The notes beneath the pieces were generated by a model. That model had not been told where the DNA came from. It ran no database searches and worked only from the letters and a program-made list of their open reading frames with translations. The position numbers and the translations under genes are program-made. DNA of 5,532 nt from UBA7328 sp002471345 (lineage in GTDB: Bacteria; Bacteroidota; Bacteroidia; Chitinophagales; Saprospiraceae), in NCBI GenBank assembly GCA_964011275.1, contig CAXGOB010000140.1, positions 1-5,532 on the forward strand, given 5' to 3'. Positions 4,346 through 5,532 of this stretch are shown here, piece after piece. The first letter of the stretch is position 1; each line of letters opens with the position of its first letter.

Positions 4346-5532
4346 ATGATACAAGTAACAAAAAGGGACGGTTCAAAGGAACCACTAGACATTGAAAAGT
4401 TGCACAAGGTTGTTTTTCACGCATGTCGGGATATTACTGGTGTGAGCCCTAGTGAAGTTGAGATCAACAGTCAGATTCAGTTTTACAATGGGATTACATC
4501 ACAGGAAATCCAGGAAACATTAATCAAGGCAGCGGCTGATCTTATCAGTGAGGAAACACCTAACTATCAATTTGTTGGTGGTCGTATGATTAACTATGCT
4601 CTGCGTAAAGAAGTATATGGTCATTATGAGCCTTGCCCAATTAAGGAACTTGTAGAGCGTAATACTGAAATTGGTTTTTATGATCCAGAATTAATTACAA
4701 AATATAATGATGATGAATGGGCCAAGCTCGACTCCTATGTTAAACATGGGCGTGATGAAGATCTGACATATGTTGCTATGGAACAACTTCGTGGCAAATA
4801 TCTATGCCAAAATCGTGTGACGGGTGAAATTTTTGAAACACCTCAGATGTGTTATATCCTTATTGCTGCTACTCTTTTTCAGGACTATCCCACAGACATA
4901 CGAATGGAATGGGTAAAGGAATATTATGATGCTATTTCTCTACACGACATTAGCCTTCCTACTCCTGTTATGGCTGGTGTTCGTACTCCTCAGAGACAAT
5001 TCAGTTCATGTGTCCTTATTGAAACTGGTGATAGTCTTGATTCCATCAATGCTACTTCTTCCTCTATTGTCAAATACGTCAGTCAGAAGGCTGGTATTGG
5101 AATTGGTGGCGGAAGCATTCGAGCTATTGGTACTCCTATCCGTAAGGGTGATGCATTTCATACTGGTATCATACCATTCTATAAGATGTTTCAGTCGGCT
5201 ACAAAATCTTGCTCGCAGGGTGGAGTACGAGGTGGTGCCGCTACCATTTATTATCCAATTTGGCACTTGGAAGTAGAAGAATTGCTAGTGCTCAAGAACA
5301 ATAAAGGTACTGAAGAGAATCGTGTACGTCATATGGATTATGGTGTACAATTTAATAAGCTGATGTATGAGCGACTTATCTCCGGTGGTGATATAACCCT
5401 ATTCTCACCATCAGATGTGCCTGGATTGTATGATGCTTTCTTTGCAGACCAAGATAAGTTCCGTGAACTATATGAACGTGCCGAACGTAATACACGGCTT
5501 CGTAAAAAGACGATGAAGGCATCTGAACTGTT
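4346..5532 (+). CDS. nrdA: Ribonucleoside-diphosphate reductase class Ia, alpha (large) subunit NrdA (3' partial)
   Basis: The gene runs off the right edge; 395 of roughly 750 expected residues are visible. The enzyme reduces ribonucleoside diphosphates to deoxyribonucleotides with the radical-bearing NrdB subunit. Residues 1 to about 90 form an ATP-cone (VTKRDGSKEPLDIEKLHK.., ..FVGGRMINYALRKEVYG), the overall activity site that senses ATP/dATP. C222 in RQFSSCVLIE is the first active-site cysteine (E. coli C225). SCSQGGVRGGAATIYYP at 288-304 is specificity loop 2, with R295 matching E. coli R298. VLKNNKG and NRVRHMDYGVQFNKLMYERL are also strongly conserved, as is LFSPSDVPGLYDAF near the edge. 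The radical cysteine, its Asn/Glu partners and the second redox cysteine lie beyond the window. AGGAG at 4336-4340, five bases before the ATG, sets the start. A terminator-like hairpin lies upstream and I see no convincing promoter after it. Confidence 0.96.
   Translation, partial: MIQVTKRDGSKEPLDIEKLHKVVFHACRDITGVSPSEVEINSQIQFYNGITSQEIQETLIKAAADLISEETPNYQFVGGRMINYALRKEVYGHYEPCPIKELVERNTEIGFYDPELITKYNDDEWAKLDSYVKHGRDEDLTYVAMEQLRGKYLCQNRVTGEIFETPQMCYILIAATLFQDYPTDIRMEWVKEYYDAISLHDISLPTPVMAGVRTPQRQFSSCVLIETGDSLDSINATSSSIVKYVSQKAGIGIGGGSIRAIGTPIRKGDAFHTGIIPFYKMFQSATKSCSQGGVRGGAATIYYPIWHLEVEELLVLKNNKGTEENRVRHMDYGVQFNKLMYERLISGGDITLFSPSDVPGLYDAFFADQDKFRELYERAERNTRLRKKTMKASEL

Noticed and set aside
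4926..5276. Hydrophobic Leu/Val-rich 116-residue open frame on the + strand
   Set aside because: It is a shifted reading of nrdA, whose frame is strongly conserved throughout this region; the apparent membrane protein is a composition artefact.

Overview
The window looks like a piece of a T4-superfamily myovirus (tailed phage) genome from a Gram-negative host. Four things support this: a recognisable T4-type DNA primase (gp61-like), an exact T4-type late promoter box (TATAAATA), a spanin pair that only makes sense with an outer membrane, and a phage-encoded ThyX plus class I ribonucleotide reductase, a combination common in marine T4-like phages. The host species cannot be read from the sequence. 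The DNA is AT-rich, and every gene I can support lies on the + strand and is tightly packed. No tRNA, CRISPR array, insertion sequence or integration site was seen.

Region 1 (1-2468) is a late, lysis-centred block. It opens with the 3' part of a GH19-type endolysin carrying a C-terminal peptidoglycan-binding domain. A late promoter box sits directly on the endolysin stop codon. Next come two small acidic proteins with the same ~34-residue head; the first also carries a DnaJ-like pair of CxxCxGxG motifs and a long Asp tract. An i-spanin and an o-spanin follow, in overlapping reading frames. Last is a coiled-coil protein with one C-terminal membrane helix that resembles the XhlA type of lysis accessory protein. 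Endolysin, spanins and perhaps the membrane protein would act on murein, envelope fusion and inner membrane respectively. The two acidic proteins have no assigned role.

Region 2 (2469-2618) is the only sizeable intergenic gap, about 150 bases. It holds an A-tract, a hairpin and a good sigma70-type promoter (TTGACT, 17-base spacer, TATTAT). I read it as the boundary between late genes and early/middle replication genes.

Region 3 (2619-5532) is a replication and dNTP-supply block. It contains the gp61-like primase, ThyX (overlapping the primase by four bases), an intrinsic terminator-like hairpin, and then nrdA, which runs off the right edge. The genes join primer synthesis to de novo dTMP and deoxyribonucleotide production. 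There is no gene-free stretch longer than 300 bases.
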